Positions 11,988-22,354 of a DNA stretch of 64,000 nt are shown one piece after another. The translations under genes were made by a program, and so were the position numbers. The notes beneath the pieces were generated by a model. That model had not been told where the DNA came from and ran no database searches. It worked only from the letters and a program-made list of their open reading frames with translations. The stretch comes from Nilaparvata lugens (Eukaryota > Arthropoda > Insecta > Hemiptera > Delphacidae): contig NC_052508.1 in the NCBI RefSeq assembly GCF_014356525.2, forward strand, positions 61,011,800 through 61,075,799. Direction: 5' to 3'. Positions within the stretch are counted from its first letter, which is position 1. Each line of letters begins with the position of its first letter.

Positions 11988-12162
11988 TAAATTTTAGAAA
12001 CACTTATGAAGTGAAAATGCACTTATTAGCAGTGACGATTGTTTCCACCTAATTAGACTAAGTTTCTACAGTCTGGTGATGACCCACACAAGGTCGAAAC
12101 GATCGTCACTACTAATAGTACTGTGAGTGCATTTTCACTTCATAAGTGTTTCTAAAATTTAA
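11988..12162. mobile_element. Foldback element with GTCGAAACGATCGTCAC core
   Basis: The arms AAATTTTAGAAACACTTATG and AGTGAAAATGCACTTA are repeated inverted at the right end. The centre holds GTGATGACCCACACAAGGTC followed by GAAACGATCGTCACTA. A second member is at 42462-42610 with the same core but diverged arms. Confidence 0.75.
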
Positions 12163-12496
12163 GAAAATATCACTTATAAGGAACAATTTTATAATAATAA
12201 CACACTCGATGAACCAATGTTGTGAGATGGTTCATTAAAAAATCGAGTAAGCTGGATTATGATTGGGTTAGTGATGATCAAAACTTGCGAACACTAACAC
12301 AACCTAAGATTTGAACCCAAAGTTACTACTAGAATTGCACATAAACTATAAAAACAAATCTCAAGATCTTTGCGAACTACTTTACTGGTTGCAAGGGAGT
12401 GCATAAAATTGTACGGGAAGGAGACTGGAGTGAACAGTTATCTCGATAAAGTAGAGTAGCATACTCACTCTTATTTTTAGGTCTGCTGAAAATATT

Positions 12497-12669
12497 GAAA
12501 CACAATAGAATATTATCAAGTACCCTTTTATTTCATCAAACACGACTAGTTTCAAACCTTTTATAAGTGTCAATAAAATGTCGTTTATTTACACTTGAAA
12601 ATGGCTCTTGAAGAATTGGAACTAGTTGTGTTGTGATGAAATAAAAGGACACTTGATTGTGTTTCAACA
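12497..12669. mobile_element. Foldback element, GTTTCAA...CAAGT ends
   Basis: The left end TTGAAACACAATAGAATATT, followed by ATCAAGTACCCTTTTATTTC, pairs with the right end GAAATAAAAGGACACTTGAT, followed by TGTGTTTCAAC. The centre contains ACTTGAAAATGGC. A diverged relative lies at 47749-47876. Confidence 0.7.
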
Positions 12670-13023
12670 AAGTAGCATACATTGAACTACATTTCCCAAA
12701 GATATCACAACATTAATATATAGTTATTTGTTGATTGAACTACATTTTCCAAAGATATCACAACATGAAGATAAAGTTTTTTGTAGATGGGAGAGTATAC
12801 AATTTCAACAGCAATGTGATATGACTGGAGCTGACAGCCTTCTAATTCACTCTTCAACAAATTCAAAGTTAGTAGTAGAACACAGGCTCCTTATGTATGT
12901 ATGTACATGTTTGTTTAAATTTCGATTTAATTAGCTAATATCGTTATAATACAATGTTTGCCTTAGTCGGGGGATGTCGAGGGCCGAACTAACCAACAAC
13001 AGTGTGTGTAGTGGGTGTCGGCC

Positions 13024-13047
13024 GATGATGATGATGATGATGATGAT
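13024..13047. repeat. (GAT)n microsatellite
   Basis: Eight uninterrupted GAT units just downstream of the cullin-1 stop, probably in its 3' UTR on the minus strand. Confidence 0.8.
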
Positions 13048-13099
13048 AGATTATAGAGAAAGAGAAAGAGTGAGGGGCTTCTTAGAGTCGAGAAGTCAA

Positions 13100-15538
13100 T
13101 CAGGCAAGATAGCTGTAGGCGTCCTTCTCGCCCTCAGTGCGTTCTAGATACTCCTTCTCGATGAGGATGTCGATGCACTTTTTGATGACGTGCACCCGCG
13201 GCTTGAAACGCGTCGACAACTGGTTGAGCACCTCAGCAACCAGTTGTTGGTGTTTGAGCACCTTGCGCATCTTCATGATACGCACAACAGCTGCTTGAAT
13301 TAGCAGTTTTCGGTCTTCCTCGATGTGCTTGTGAGTGGTCTCCTGTTCCAACTTCAATTCGGCCTTCATCGGCACATTGATGTTGACTCGCAGCTTCTTG
13401 TTCTTGTAGGCGGTGTAGAGCGTGACGACCGACGCGGGTAGCAGGTCGTTTAAGGCTGTGTCGTCATCGTCTGCGGCTGCGGTCGAGGTCGCACAACTAC
13501 ACAGCAGCTTAGCCTTGAGAAGAACGTGAACAACTTGTGCCAAGTAGTCATGTTTGATCTGTGTCGACTCGCCCAGCTGTTGCAGGTTCCACGTGTCCGA
13601 TATGTTGAACTGCAGCAGAACGGCCATCTGGTAGGTGCTAGCCTGCAGTGTGTATCTGTTACGGAAGCAGTTGGTGAGCAGTTCGCCCTTGGACATGTTG
13701 TACAACCAGTTGAGTTTGCGGCCCGAGTGTCGGGCGCTGTAGAACGTTGTGAAGCGGTGCACACTACGCTCCAGCTCGGTGGGCAGCGAGAAGGTGAACG
13801 CCTGCTGGAACGGCCACGAGCCGGATGACAGCACTTGGATACTGAAGTCTATATCGGTCGGCTCCGACGATTCCGACAATTTTTTTCTGAACTGCTCGTT
13901 CAGGTCTTTGGACACGCCCACATCCTGGAACATGCGCTGCAGTTTGGATGTGTACTCGAAACCACACGCCTGTTTTAGCTTGGAGATCATGGAAGCCTCA
14001 GCATCGTCACTGGCTGACATATGTTGCACCAGTCGCTTGGCAAGCATCTTCGAATAGAACTTCTGGAACACATCCTTATCTTCTATGTATTTAAAAACAA
14101 CCATGACACGATTCAGTGTCTCTTCAAGCTCTGCCTCCTCGGGGTTCTTACTAGACTTCTTTAACAACAAGTCACAGAACTTGGCTAGAAGCTCTGGTGA
14201 CTTTGAACTTGACCCCGCATTTTTAGTGACTGTATTGCTGTTGATGAATTTGCCACAAGCCTTGTCGAGGGCAGCCACAAATCCACTGTCGTTGTTGAAG
14301 GCCGACGAAACCAGCGCGTGATACTTCCTGTGCACTTGCAGTATAGTGCTGACATACATTTTCGGGTCATCAGCGACTGACTCGCCACACTTGTCTATTG
14401 CTGTGTGACCCTGCTGAGCTATATGCACTTCCAACAGATTTCTAAGCTCACAAAGTCCGTTGTTGATTCGAGCCACAAGGTTGTACATGCGGCCAAGATC
14501 CTCCTCCTTATCGGCATCCAACAAGTACTGGAATTCGGTGTGGAACATTTCCATGTGCTTCTGAATGAGCACACGCTCGCAACAGTAGGCGACTCGCGCC
14601 TCCGTCTCCTTGTGCAGGTACACCTGAACACGACGGGTTTCTTCAGCCAGTCGCTGCTCCACCTTCTTCATGTACTCTGTGACGGGGTTGTGACGCAGGA
14701 ACTCAGTGCTTTCGTGTGTGTAGAAGCGCTCAGTGTCCTCGAGGAAGAGTCGTTCGAACGAGTGTGAGTAGACGGCTAGACTGATTCTGGTGGTGCCTTC
14801 TTCGTCGGTGCCTAGTTCTACATAGCAGTTGATGACACCACTGATAAGGCGGGTGTTGACAGTTTCACCGTTGCGCTCACGTTCAATCAGCTTGAGAACT
14901 GCATTAGTCACCTGTTTGTTAAGTTTCACAAATAGGTTATCACGCCAGTTAGCGAGTGCCAGCTGATAGATCTCCAAAATCCCTTTACGACCTTCTTCAC
15001 ACTCACGCCGAACCCAGTGTCTGTTCAGATACGCACACACACCATTCAGAACTTTCGAACTGAACTGATACTGCTCCCACTGCTTGGTGTAGAACTTGAG
15101 AACATCCTCATCCATGAGGTCGAGACAGTCCTTGAGTAGAACGACGAGGTAGGACCTGAGGTACTCGCGCAGTCGCTTGTAGAGTTCGAGACCCACAAGT
15201 TGCGCGCCGCCTGTCGTGTAGCCGATCTTGGGGCCCAGTTTGGGCGTCTTGTAAAGCCCCCCCGGAGACGGGGGCGGCAAAATCTGCGCCCCACTGCCAG
15301 CGCCCCCTCGGCCTCCACTGCCCCCGGGGGTGGTCGGCTGCTGCTGGTGTACACTCGTGCAGTAGTTGTAGACGTGTGTGTAGAGCTGGATGTAGCGTCT
15401 CTTGTGCATGCTCTCTCGCATGTAGATCTGCTCGATGCCCTCTTTCAGGTCGCCCCATATCTGGTCCAAATCAATTGGCTTCATTACTCCCGAACTATGA
15501 TGACCACCCTTGTACGACATAGCTCTGTTCGAATTCAT
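13100..15538 (-). CDS. Cul1: Cullin-1, intronless coding region
   Basis: This 812-residue protein aligns along its whole length with animal cullin-1, the scaffold of SCF E3 ubiquitin ligases. The N-terminal Skp1/F-box side has [20 protein letters not shown] and [13 protein letters not shown]. The cullin-homology region has [44 protein letters not shown] and [13 protein letters not shown], for Rbx1. The C-terminal winged helix has the neddylation site VRIMKMRK (lysine about 756) and the family end YSYLA. I chose the ATG at 15536-15538 because an acceptor (GGTTGCAG) lies 4 bp upstream; the next ATG at 15518-15520 is an alternative. A Gly/Pro/Ser-rich insert at about residues 60-100 and an Asp-rich loop (ADDDDT) make it longer than the usual 775. 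It is much more GC-rich than its surroundings. No intron interrupts the frame. Confidence 0.95.
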   Translation of the reverse strand: MNSNRAMSYKGGHHSSGVMKPIDLDQIWGDLKEGIEQIYMRESMHKRRYIQLYTHVYNYCTSVHQQQPTTPGGSGGRGGAGSGAQILPPPSPGGLYKTPKLGPKIGYTTGGAQLVGLELYKRLREYLRSYLVVLLKDCLDLMDEDVLKFYTKQWEQYQFSSKVLNGVCAYLNRHWVRRECEEGRKGILEIYQLALANWRDNLFVKLNKQVTNAVLKLIERERNGETVNTRLISGVINCYVELGTDEEGTTRISLAVYSHSFERLFLEDTERFYTHESTEFLRHNPVTEYMKKVEQRLAEETRRVQVYLHKETEARVAYCCERVLIQKHMEMFHTEFQYLLDADKEEDLGRMYNLVARINNGLCELRNLLEVHIAQQGHTAIDKCGESVADDPKMYVSTILQVHRKYHALVSSAFNNDSGFVAALDKACGKFINSNTVTKNAGSSSKSPELLAKFCDLLLKKSSKNPEEAELEETLNRVMVVFKYIEDKDVFQKFYSKMLAKRLVQHMSASDDAEASMISKLKQACGFEYTSKLQRMFQDVGVSKDLNEQFRKKLSESSEPTDIDFSIQVLSSGSWPFQQAFTFSLPTELERSVHRFTTFYSARHSGRKLNWLYNMSKGELLTNCFRNRYTLQASTYQMAVLLQFNISDTWNLQQLGESTQIKHDYLAQVVHVLLKAKLLCSCATSTAAADDDDTALNDLLPASVVTLYTAYKNKKLRVNINVPMKAELKLEQETTHKHIEEDRKLLIQAAVVRIMKMRKVLKHQQLVAEVLNQLSTRFKPRVHVIKKCIDILIEKEYLERTEGEKDAYSYLA

Positions 15539-15541
15539 TAA

Positions 15542-15556
15542 TCTGCAACCAAAAAA
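15542..15556 (-). promoter_or_regulatory. 3' splice acceptor before Cul1 coding exon
   Basis: On the minus strand a T-rich run and GGTTGCAG precede ATTAATG, so the coding exon most likely begins at 15542 and the transcript has at least one noncoding upstream exon. Confidence 0.6.
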
Positions 15557-15741
15557 CATAAAATTTCTCATTTATTTGTCATCATAATTACATTCAAGTT
15601 AATTTATCAATATTAGCCTAATCAAAATAAGCTTACAAGTCAAGAACAAGAACTAAGTTAGTTTTTTCGGTCTTTCAAAATAATTTCTTTAACTTGTGAA
15701 TATTTCCTATTTCAGTGATAATAATGTGAAATATTTCTTTA

Positions 15742-15935
15742 ATTAAATAAAAATACCAAGAAATTGTCAAAAACCACAGATTTATTGACACTTAGAAAGA
15801 CCGGTTTCGGTTGTTACACCATTGTCAATCTCTGATAAACTGTTCAGTTTGAGAATGGTGTAACAACCGAAACCGGTCTTTTTAAGTATCAATACATCTG
15901 TGGTTTTTAACAATTTTATAGTATTTTTATTTAAT
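15742..15935. mobile_element. Foldback element with CCGAAACCGGTC arms
   Basis: The left half AAATAAAAATACCAAGAAAT...ACCGGTTTCGGTTGTTACAC is mirrored by GTGTAACAACCGAAACCGGT...AGTATTTTTATTTAA. The loop is about 35 bp. No ORF. It belongs to the CGAAAC-core foldback group and would lie in the Cul1 5' intron. Confidence 0.75.
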
Positions 15936-16000
15936 ATGAATAATTACCACAATATTAACTTCTCAACTACACAAAAAGTATTTCTTTTATGTTTGCTTTG

Positions 16001-16130
16001 TCAAAATAATTAAGGACTGGAAATTATGTGAAGTGAAAAAAAAACTATAAGACTTAACCTATTTCGGACTATGTGTGTGAGTAATAGCACAAGATTACCT
16101 TATTTTTCCTCTCCCTATCATTTTGATGAT
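16001..16130. repeat. Dispersed repeat (AATTAAGGACTG...)
   Basis: Similar to 5490-5620: it starts AATTAAGGACTG, contains CTATTTCG and ACTATGTGT, and ends ACCTTATTTTTCCTCTCCCT. It is probably a LINE 3' end; related tails occur near 25790 and 36350. Confidence 0.5.
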
Positions 16131-16900
16131 GAACTTATTGCATGAATGAATGAATTAAGTTAAAGATTGCGATTTAACAAATAGCCTTTCTAAAAAATGA
16201 ACTTATTTAATAACCACATGTTACAATAATTTTATATCTTGCGGTAGAGAACCGTTCGCTGTGGCCGCTTGATCGGACTTGACAACAAAGCTACCTTCCA
16301 CTACGACTATGCTCAGTCAACACTAATAGAATGAGGAGTGTTGAGTTGATAAGTAATTCGCTATATAACTTATATACGGAATTATTAAACATATTAAGAT
16401 AACAAATAGAAATTTAAATTATACCATAGAGCAAAGATAGCATAAGAAACTAACCGATAACACGAAATTAAATCAATTTATCAATATCAGTCTAATCAAA
16501 ATAAGCATAAATACGAAATCATGATATTAAACATAGGCACTTATATAACAAATAGAAATTAAAATTATACCATAGATAAAACTAAACTAAATCGAGACTT
16601 ATAAAGTAATGCCCAATGGTTAGTGGGGCTATAGGCGTCAGGCAGATAGAATTTAGTTCATGAAATTTCTAAAAGAAATTTATGGTTTCATGAATGAATT
16701 TTAAATGAATTACACTATTCTGCCATATTAGAACTTAACTAATATGGGAATTTCATTAAAGGAGTGCTCTCTAGGGGGTAAATTAATTTCATGGTTTCTT
16801 TCCTCGTTTTCAGAAATATTTGAATTAATTAACCAAGAAAAGAATATGCTTAGAGCTAGCAGAATATGTTTCTGCTAGCTTACAAAGTTACTAAAAATTA
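16131..16900. other. AT-rich intronic sequence
   Basis: No gene seen. A degraded family-A MITE end (CCATAGAGCAAAGATAGCAT) lies at about 16425. Confidence 0.4.
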
Positions 16901-19050
16901 TACCGGGTGATTCACATAAGGTGTAACAATAGGTAACTTGTTAACCGTTCATTTTACAGAGAACTTTAGATGGGCAACTTCCCTTCCTTTTTTGTGACAT
17001 TTTACGACATGCCATTTTAAATTGAAAATTTAGCCGCTATCTTCCAAAATGGAGGACAACTTCATTATTTTAAATGGCAACCCCCATTTTTTATGATATT
17101 TTTGGATTCTACATAGAATTTAAAGACATTTTTACTCTTGTAATTTTTTGATAAACCTAACCGTTTAGGATGTACATCCATAATAAGCACACATAATCAT
17201 ATGGATATTGCATTACTGTTAAAAAGACCATATCAGTAAAGCTGTAGGTATATCCTAAACGGTTAAAATGTGTCTTTAAATTCTATGTAGAATCCAAAAA
17301 TATAATAAAAATGGGGGTTGTCACTTGAAATAATAAAGTTGTCCTTTATGATGAGGAAACTTAAGGAAGAGTATGAAAAGGCTGGTCTGGAGATAAATAT
17401 AGACAAGACGGAGTATTTGCAGACAAATGGAAATTCAACACAAAATTTAACCATTGATGACAATACTGAGATAAAAGGAGCAGAAAATACCTTGGGTTCA
17501 CTATCACGCGAAGTGGCGATACAGAAGAAGAAATAAAGATAAGATTGGCACAGACAAGAAGTTGCATAAGGCAGTTGCAATTTTATGGAGCAGAAATATC
17601 CATAAGAAAACTAAGCACAGGATTTTCAATACCATCGTGAGAAGTGTAATGACTTATGGTGCAGAAGTGTGGGTGACAAACAAGAAAACAAAAAGTAAAA
17701 TAAAAGCTGTCGAAATGGAGTTTTGGAGAAGGTGCTGTGCTTTGACCAGAATGGATAAAGTGAGGAATGAGGTGATCAGAGACAGAATGAAGGTGGAGTC
17801 TGATAAAATGAAATTCATAGAGGACAAGAAGTTGATGTGGTATGGTCATGCCAGAAGAGCTAGTGCCAGTAAGTGGATTGGAATAGTGACGGATTGGAGT
17901 CTATTGGGGCGGAGGAGGAGTGGAAGACCAAGACGGTCTTGGAGGGATGAAGTGGTGGATGAGGCTATGGTAATGAGGAATTTAAGAGATGGTAAGTGGG
18001 AAGACAGAGAAGGATGGAGGACTCGGCTAAAAGAAGGAAGACAGTAAAGTACTGTAAAATCCTAATTTATATAAGTTGTCCTCCATTTTGGAAGATGGCG
18101 GCCAACTGTTGAATGTAAAATGGCATGTCGTTTTATAGTTATAAAGAAAGTTCACCATTTAAAGTTGGCTGTCAGATTGATGGTTTTCGATATACCGGTG
18201 GTTAATCATTGGAAAATAGTTATTTGTGCAACTAGTGCGCAAAGTGACAGTTTGCTGCATCGAAAGAAACGTTTACGCCCGAGCCGTAGGCGAGGGCGGA
18301 ATGGTTTCTTGAGTGCAGCAAACGAACTTTGCGCACGTATTTCACATTAAATTTTTCCTACAGTTACCATTGAATATGAAAAGTGGGTAATTATGGGTAA
18401 AATTGCCTGAATAATGTAGTAGTGTTTGAATGGCGGGGGGCAGCTGTGTGGTGTGTGCTGTGGTGGCACTGTGCTGTCGTTGTCCTTGGTTATAATATCT
18501 ACTTAATAATTAGCGCGTTGTGCTTCGTTGCACCTCTGCTCACTATAGCAGCCCACTCACTGTTACCAACTTAATTTTGATTTTGCTGCACTGGTGCTCC
18601 ATATAACCTACTAACTATTTTGCGTTGTCATGCTGCAAATCTGGAGTACGCAAAGTACTCACTTTGCGCACTAGTGCGGAAAAGTGATTCTTTGCAGCCT
18701 GCAATCAGTGCACAAATGGTCACTTTTCAGGGTATCTGTAGGAAAACACTATTTTATAGGCTTCATGATAAGAATACAAAATTACCCTCCAGCTCATAAA
18801 CGGTTGGGTTTATCAAAAAATGACATGAGTAAAAACGTCTTAAAATTTCACGTAGAATCCAAAAAATATGTTTGCCATTTAAAATAATGAAGTTGTCCAC
18901 CATTTTGGAAGATGGCGGCCAAATTTTCAATTTAAAATGACATGTAAAATATTACAAAAAGAGAAGGGGAGTAGCCCATTTAAAGTTCTCTGTAAAATGA
19001 ACGGTTAACAAGTTACCTATTGTAACACCTTATGTGAATTACCCGGTATA
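16901..19050. mobile_element. 2.1-kb long inverted-repeat element with nested RTE LINE
   Basis: The left end TACCGGGTGATTCACATAAG, followed by GTGTAACAATAGGTAACTTG, is matched by the right end ...CAAGTTACCTATTGTAACAC, then CTTATGTGAATTACCCGGTA. Homology continues for about 250 bp on each side, through CCATTTTGGAAGATGGCGGCC, AGAATCCAAAAA and AACGGTTAGGTTTATCAAAA. An extra inverted arm at 17245-17344 shows internal rearrangement. No transposase ORF. An RTE LINE fragment interrupts it at 17345-18072. Confidence 0.85.
17345..18072 (+). mobile_element. RTE-like LINE fragment with 9-bp target duplication
   Basis: The insertion is bounded by AAGTTGTCC at 17336-17344 and 18073-18081, which splits the host inverted-repeat element. 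The ORF pieces are in two frames. First comes YEKAGLEINIDKTEYLQTNG up to about 17536; after a frameshift comes a 161-codon stretch (17562-18047) with NTIVRSVMTYGAEVWVTNKK, MEFWRRCCALTRMDKVRNE, LMWYGHARRA and RRSGRPRRSWRDE. This is the RT thumb and C-terminus of an RTE-type element, without the catalytic core, so it is a dead 5'-truncated copy. It differs in sequence from the fragment at 9.1 kb and is a separate subfamily. Confidence 0.85.
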
Positions 19051-19192
19051 ACGCTTTTGAATGGAGAAGAGGATGAATACCAAGTTTTTAAGCATTAAGT
19101 TGGAGCTTCGTAAAGTTGATTTAGAAAATTGAGCTCAGTTCATTAGCACCATAAATCGTCAACTACTGTAATCTATATACTACAGAATAATA

Positions 19193-19345
19193 CCACAGAG
19201 AGAAGATATCTCATCGTATAGGACGTTTATGATACAGATTTCACTGTTAACTCAAGCCGATAGTCCTAGTAGTTATTTTTCGTTAAGCTATAATTGTGAC
19301 GCTGGTGGTCTCTCAAACTGTGCCGTTCTCACACTCGCTGAAGAA
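19193..19345. mobile_element. Half of a family-A MITE
   Basis: It contains the family-A blocks CACTGTTAACTCAAGCCGAT, AGTCCTAGTAGTTATTTTTC and TGGTCTCTCAAACTGTGCCG in order. The right half is missing. The ORF starting at 19296 is repeat-derived. Confidence 0.6.
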
Positions 19346-20050
19346 CATTAAAAGGATAAATACGTGCTTGGAAAAACAGCTGGAAATTTTGTCGGAAGTG
19401 AGTGAACGAGTGCATGTGTGGGATCATTCAGCTGATCTAACGAGAAGAAAAATTCAGCAAGAAAAACTTATTTTCGTTTATTTCTCTTTTCTTTAGAAAA
19501 CATGTTTACTTCAGAAAGTCGAAAATAGTAATTAAATGCTGTTAGTGTAAAATAGTAAATAGTATATTAAAAAATATTGTAGCAAACATAGTATATCATT
19601 CTAAATCGAATTCATAAGTATATCTATTTGTAATTGATGATGTGTTTGTTTTTTGAAGTGCGAATAAATTGTTATTTTGATGAGTGATAGTAGCTTAACT
19701 AGATTTTGATTTGGACTGTAGTAGGCTATAAATTTGAAAAGGGACAGTTTTGGGCATAAGTCTGTTGTGCCTCCTAATATAACTGTAAAAATAATTGTAC
19801 GACTGAGAAAATAAAATAAATAAATATAAACTATAAATTCAATCTTTCGTTACAAATTTTCTATGCTTTTACACTCCAGAGCAAAGCTCGGTCCCCCTAT
19901 AGTGAAGGTTCAATCGCAAAATTGGTTATCCGAAATTTCTCTCCCTCATTATTTCGTGTAACCGGGGTTCAACTGTACTTTCAAAACCTTTTGATTTTTT
20001 GCTATTGCAATCCAAATAATACTTAATAATTATAATCTATTAATAACTTA
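19346..20050. other. AT-rich sequence, repeat-like
   Basis: No gene seen. About 19740-19800 (GGGACAGTTTTGGGCATAAG) is a dispersed repeat seen again near 27370, 30960 and 36740 in varying orientation. Confidence 0.4.
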
Positions 20051-20164
20051 CCTTTACTAGAAATCAGGATAAATTAGGAGACATTTCTGGAGAAGTAGAA
20101 CGAGGATCAGAAGTATATTTCACATGGATGCCATTATAAATTAAGTGTTTATCCAACAGGACCT
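20051..20164 (-). other. Candidate 5' exon of Cul1 (minus strand)
   Basis: On the minus strand a good acceptor (TTATTCCTTTCAG) starts a 114-nt stretch ending at AAAG|GTAAGT. It can splice to the Cul1 acceptor at 15542. One frame is open for 32 codons (starting VLLDKHLIYNGIHVK) and then stops, so it is either an untranslated exon with a chance frame or part of an unidentified gene. The splice sites are the only firm evidence. Confidence 0.4.
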
Positions 20165-21296
20165 GAAAGGAATAACGTTATATTATTATTTCTTATAGAA
20201 AACATCACATTCAATCAATTCTGACAGTTTGATTATCTACCTCGACAACATGAATATCCATGCAGGTTTTTTAAATGGTTGTGACATAAGTTTTTTGACA
20301 CTGCCTAGATCTGGAGATCCCAGTCACTGACAAAGAATTCAAGTATAGATATTATATATATAAAAAAAAAACAAATCACACAATATTCAAAACCTAAAAT
20401 GTTTTGTTTAAAAATGTTAAAGGTATTTTATTCTATAATTTTAAAAAGTAAAAGGGTAGTTTAGGGAGGATACGTTTTTGCATTTAAATGGTAATATTTT
20501 GATATTATTCAAAATACAATGCACAGTTATCATTACATAATGGTTTTACATTTGAAATTTTTAATATTGATGATGAGTACAACAGATACGGAACTGTCCA
20601 TTACTATTAATCATAATATGATATCATAGACAAAAGAACTTGCCAACACTGCTGTCTCATACATTTCTAATAACCTTATAAAATCAATATCACTAGAAAT
20701 ACAATTAGTTGATATAGTGAATAGTAAAAAATTAAAAGACAGCTAATTGAAGTTAGGTTATGATATAAATCATGATATGCTCAAACAAGGCTTATAAGTA
20801 AAAGATAGTAGATCAATAAATACAAAAAAGTATCAATTTTACATATTTTTTGTCTTTCTAAATACTGGCAAATTAATTTCATGAAAGAGTTTGGGTACAG
20901 TAAAAAACAGTACGGGGTAAAATATCGAGGACAATTCAATATTTCTGACAATAACCTATTTGTCAAGGATAGATTCGATTTAATGAACCAAGGTCAATAA
21001 CATTTTATCTATGTACTGTAAAAAATGTAACTTTTGATAAATCATTTTTTAAACTTGACGTTTTCCCAAATAAGGAATTACGAACTACGGAAATTCATCA
21101 ATAACATAGCCCACTAGTTTTTTGTAACAAAAGAAACACTCAAGGGTAAACGGAAAGGTAATTGATTTATTCCAGAATAAAAAAATGAAATGATTGATTT
21201 AATAGAAGTGGTTGAAATTGCAATACATTTATGTATTATGTTATAGTAGATATTTAGTTGAAGTAAGAATAAAATAAAAACTTACTGCCAGATTGG
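20165..21296. other. AT-rich sequence, no gene recognised
   Basis: No supported gene, RNA or full-length repeat. Small ORFs here lack family signatures. Confidence 0.4.
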
Positions 21297-21400
21297 AAAC
21301 GAAGTCAGTTGTCAGCTTTGGAGATTAGTTACGTGACCACAGAATTAAGCTTATGTAATTTAGCAAAACATTTAGATGCAAACGATCAAATTGACATTTA
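21297..21400 (-). promoter_or_regulatory. Candidate first exon/promoter zone for Cul1
   Basis: A minus-strand donor CTGGCA|GTAAGT sits at 21297, and a second possible donor CAA|GTGAGT sits near 21651. Either could end a noncoding first exon of a minus-strand transcript that diverges from ENOX. The start site is not visible. Confidence 0.3.
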
Positions 21401-22314
21401 ATAATAATTCACTTTTTACTAGAATTAATGAATATAGAAAACTAAAATAATATTATAAAATAATTGAATTTACAGGTTATGTCTAGGAAATAGGAGCGCT
21501 GTGATCAACATTACTGCCTACCATAAATTGCAAGGAATGGACTGCTTGACTTTTTGTCAAGACAGGTTTTGATTGTTCTAATTGATGAAGGGATTGATAA
21601 AGCGATTTCATAGAAATATGGTCATTAAAATTAAATCTCCATACTCACTTGAATATTTTTTTCTTGTCACGATCCAACGCAAGTTAAAATAATTTAACCT
21701 TAGTTTTTACCCTAAATTTCATAAGCATAACAGATGTTGTGTTGACTCATTTCATTCGACGACCACTTCAAATTGAAAATTGGAGACAAGACTGCAAAAA
21801 ACAATCAATTAATAGTTTACTTGATTTTTATAATTATTATCACTTTACAAATTGGAGATTATCAAGTAATTTAGAAGATCCGAAAAACAAAAATATGCTG
21901 TAAAAAATTTATTCAGTACTGAATAGTTCAACTCGCAAAATTTGTAATACAAAAGGCATTGAACTGGGAACACAAACTGGGGTTTGAACTTTGAAGGTTG
22001 GGTTAGTTTTCTCGGTAGAATTGGAATTTGATTGTGGTGTTCATTTTCATTATCAATAGTTAAAACCATCCAGGTCTATATTATATTATGGAATATAGTG
22101 TATTTTTGCATTTTTTTAAATTTAGCTGTAATTGAACAAGATGGAGTTTAACAATTTTGTATAATTGTTATATTATTTTTTATACTTTGAGATGTGCTTA
22201 GCTTATCAGTTTTTGTTAGAAGTGAGAAGTTTTATTTCTTAATGCAAGTTAATGTGAACCAGTCAGTTCCATAACAGAGCTATTTCATAACAAAGTGTAC
22301 ATTAATAATTGAAA

Positions 22315-22354
22315 ATGTCTTTCAACTTTCATGGGAATCCTCCTCTTCCAATTA
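22315..22354 (+). CDS. ENOX: ENOX exon 1 (start)
   Basis: ATG followed by MSFNFHGNPPLPI; donor A|GTGAGT. It is the first ATG in frame with exon 2, and its short Pro-rich sequence matches the composition of exon 2. Confidence 0.7.

Noticed and set aside
13450..15541. Several ORFs of 67-120 codons on both strands inside Cul1
   Set aside because: They are shadows of the GC-rich cullin-1 frame and have no family signatures.
21845..22069. Minus-strand ORF starting MVLTIDNENEHHNQIPIL
   Set aside because: Its position upstream of ENOX is attractive for a divergent gene, but there is no family match, no clear donor, and AT-rich codons follow.
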